A DNA stretch of 6,096 nucleotides from Xanthobacteraceae bacterium (GTDB taxonomy: Bacteria; Pseudomonadota; Alphaproteobacteria; Rhizobiales; Xanthobacteraceae). The position numbers and the translations under genes are program-made. The stretch's first letter is position 1. Each line of letters opens with the position of its first letter. The notes under the pieces are model-generated. The model was not told the DNA's origin and did not search any database. It saw nothing but the letters and a program-made list of their open reading frames with translations. The stretch lies in NCBI GenBank assembly GCA_030037105.1, contig JASHRY010000413.1, forward strand, positions 1-6,096. Direction: 5' to 3'. Below, one piece after another: positions 5,053 to 6,096 of this stretch.

Positions 5053-6096
5053 TCACTCGGCCGCGGATACCAGCGTGGCGTCGCGCACCTGATAGAAATT
5101 GTCGTGCGGCACCAACTCGACGCGGCGGCGATGAAAGGCGCCGAGCGTCGAGCGATGGCCGATGGAGACGATGGTCGCGCCCTTGAGCCGGTCCTGCAGC
5201 AAGCGGTACAGCATCGCCTCGGCGGCTTCGTCGAGTGAAGCCGTGGCTTCATCGAGGAACAGGTAGTCGGGCGCGTGCAACAGCGCGCGGGCGATGCCGA
5301 GGCGCTGCTGCTCGCCGACCGAGAGCATGCGGTTCCAGTGCGCGTCCTCGTCGAGCCGCTCGACCAAATGCGACAGCCCGACGGCGGTGAGCGCCTCGGC
5401 GACGCGGGCAGCGTCGAACGTGCCTGTTTCGGCCGGGTAGCCGACCGCCGCCGCCAGCGGCGCCACGGGAAAATAAGGCCGCTGCGGCAGCAGCATGACT
5501 TTGGCGCCCTTGGGCACCGTCACGCGGCCCGATCCGAACGGCCAGATGCCGGCAATGACGCGGAACAGCGTCGATTTCCCCGCGCCCGAAGGCCCGGTGA
5601 CCAGAACGCGCTCCCCGGCCGGAAATGCAATATGTTCGGCGGCGACGATCGGCTCGCCGCGCGGCAGGCGGACGTCGACGTGGTCGAGGGTGAAGACGGC
5701 GGCTTCGCGCCGGGCGACTTCGACGGAAGGCGGCGTCACCGCGGCCGCGCGGCCGACCGCGATCGCCTCCTCGAATCCCGACAGTCGCGCGATCACCGAG
5801 CTCCATTCGGCGATCTGCCGGTACGCGGTGATGAAATAGGAAAGGGCGCCCTGTACGCTGTTGAAGGCGGACGCCGTCTGCATAAGGCCGCCGAGCTGCA
5901 TGGCGGCGGAGAAATAGGCCGGGCTCACGACCACATAGGGAAAGATCACGGCGGCCTGCGAATAGCTCTGGGTGAAGAAGGTGAGCTGCTTCTGCCGCTG
6001 CATGATGGCAAGCCAGTTGGCGACCACGCGGCTGAAGCGGTTGAGGTGGCGCTCGCGTTCGGCCGCCTCGCCGCCGAGCGCGGCGATCTGCTCGGA
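5053..6096 (-). CDS. ABCD/YddA-type ABC transporter, fused permease-ATPase, C-terminal part (partial)
   Basis: The frame stays open to the right edge, so 347 C-terminal residues are present and the start is outside. The visible part begins with SEQIAALGGEAAERE, the conserved cytoplasmic motif of the ABC_membrane_2 permease domain (PF06472: SbmA/BacA, YddA and the peroxisomal ABCD family). A membrane segment (about 48-66) and a helical linker (to about 130) follow, then the nucleotide-binding domain: Walker A GPSGAGKST (168-176), Q-loop Gln205 in LLPQRPYFP, signature LSVGEQQRL (258-266), Walker B YLFLDEATASLDE (278-290) and switch His314 (SIGHRS). The signature LSxGEQQR, without the usual second Gly, is normal in this subfamily. 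All catalytic residues are intact. Full-length relatives have about 580-600 residues, so roughly 240 are missing. It would form a homodimer in the inner membrane. The substrate is unknown; relatives have been linked to peptides, cobalamin-like compounds or fatty acyl compounds. The TGA stop is at 5053-5055. Confidence 0.9.
   Translation of the reverse strand, partial: SEQIAALGGEAAERERHLNRFSRVVANWLAIMQRQKQLTFFTQSYSQAAVIFPYVVVSPAYFSAAMQLGGLMQTASAFNSVQGALSYFITAYRQIAEWSSVIARLSGFEEAIAVGRAAAVTPPSVEVARREAAVFTLDHVDVRLPRGEPIVAAEHIAFPAGERVLVTGPSGAGKSTLFRVIAGIWPFGSGRVTVPKGAKVMLLPQRPYFPVAPLAAAVGYPAETGTFDAARVAEALTAVGLSHLVERLDEDAHWNRMLSVGEQQRLGIARALLHAPDYLFLDEATASLDEAAEAMLYRLLQDRLKGATIVSIGHRSTLGAFHRRRVELVPHDNFYQVRDATLVSAAE

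Noticed and set aside
5249..5806. Minus-strand 185-residue open frame inside the ABC transporter gene
   Set aside because: It is an alternative frame of the ATPase domain, Arg/Ala-rich and without motifs; the true frame carries all ABC motifs.
1..6096. A hidden mobile, defence or biosynthetic system
   Set aside because: No transposase, integrase, nuclease, toxin-antitoxin, CRISPR or phage signature is visible; the genes are recognisable housekeeping or single-gene families.

Overview
The window looks like ordinary chromosomal DNA from a GC-rich alphaproteobacterium, most likely Hyphomicrobiales (Bradyrhizobium / Rhodopseudomonas / Xanthobacteraceae type). The reasons are the strong G/C bias at third codon positions, an outer-membrane protein whose mature end starts ADMAVKAPPP (a style common in Bradyrhizobiaceae), a Lys/Ala/Pro-rich histone-like small protein, and an intergenic palindromic repeat with GCGAAGC(A/G)AT-type arms of the kind scattered through Bradyrhizobium-like genomes. 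The assignment is by recognition only; no search was run.

Layout. (1) Positions 1-1355 hold the end of a glycolate oxidase operon: the last seven codons of glcE, then complete glcF two bases later, followed by a stem-loop that probably ends the operon. (2) Positions 1452-1694 encode an 80-residue, strongly basic histone-H1-like protein whose ribosome binding site sits between the arms of a small inverted repeat. (3) After a 257-base spacer with several small dyads, 1952-3022 encodes a divergent ketopantoate-reductase-like (PanE/ApbA fold) oxidoreductase. (4) Convergent to it, 3035-3316 (minus) encodes a DUF427 protein. (5) Positions 3317-3993 are a 677-base gene-free stretch with a roughly 100-bp palindromic repeat, a second small hairpin repeat, a 26-bp dyad and an isolated hairpin. 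(6) Positions 3994-4974 encode an exported TorF-family beta-barrel protein. (7) Convergent to it, 5053 to the right edge (minus) is the C-terminal part of an ABCD/YddA-type fused permease-ATPase ABC transporter whose start lies outside the window.

How the genes relate. Only glcE-glcF are clearly one functional unit: GlcD, GlcE and GlcF together oxidise glycolate to glyoxylate. The remaining genes look like single transcription units and I see no shared pathway. I found no RNA gene, insertion sequence, phage gene, CRISPR array or defence system, and nothing that convincingly represents a new multi-gene system. The points most worth a second look are the unusual active site and nucleotide-binding loop of the reductase, the hairpin-framed ribosome binding site of the histone-like gene, and the repeat-rich spacer between the DUF427 gene and the porin gene.
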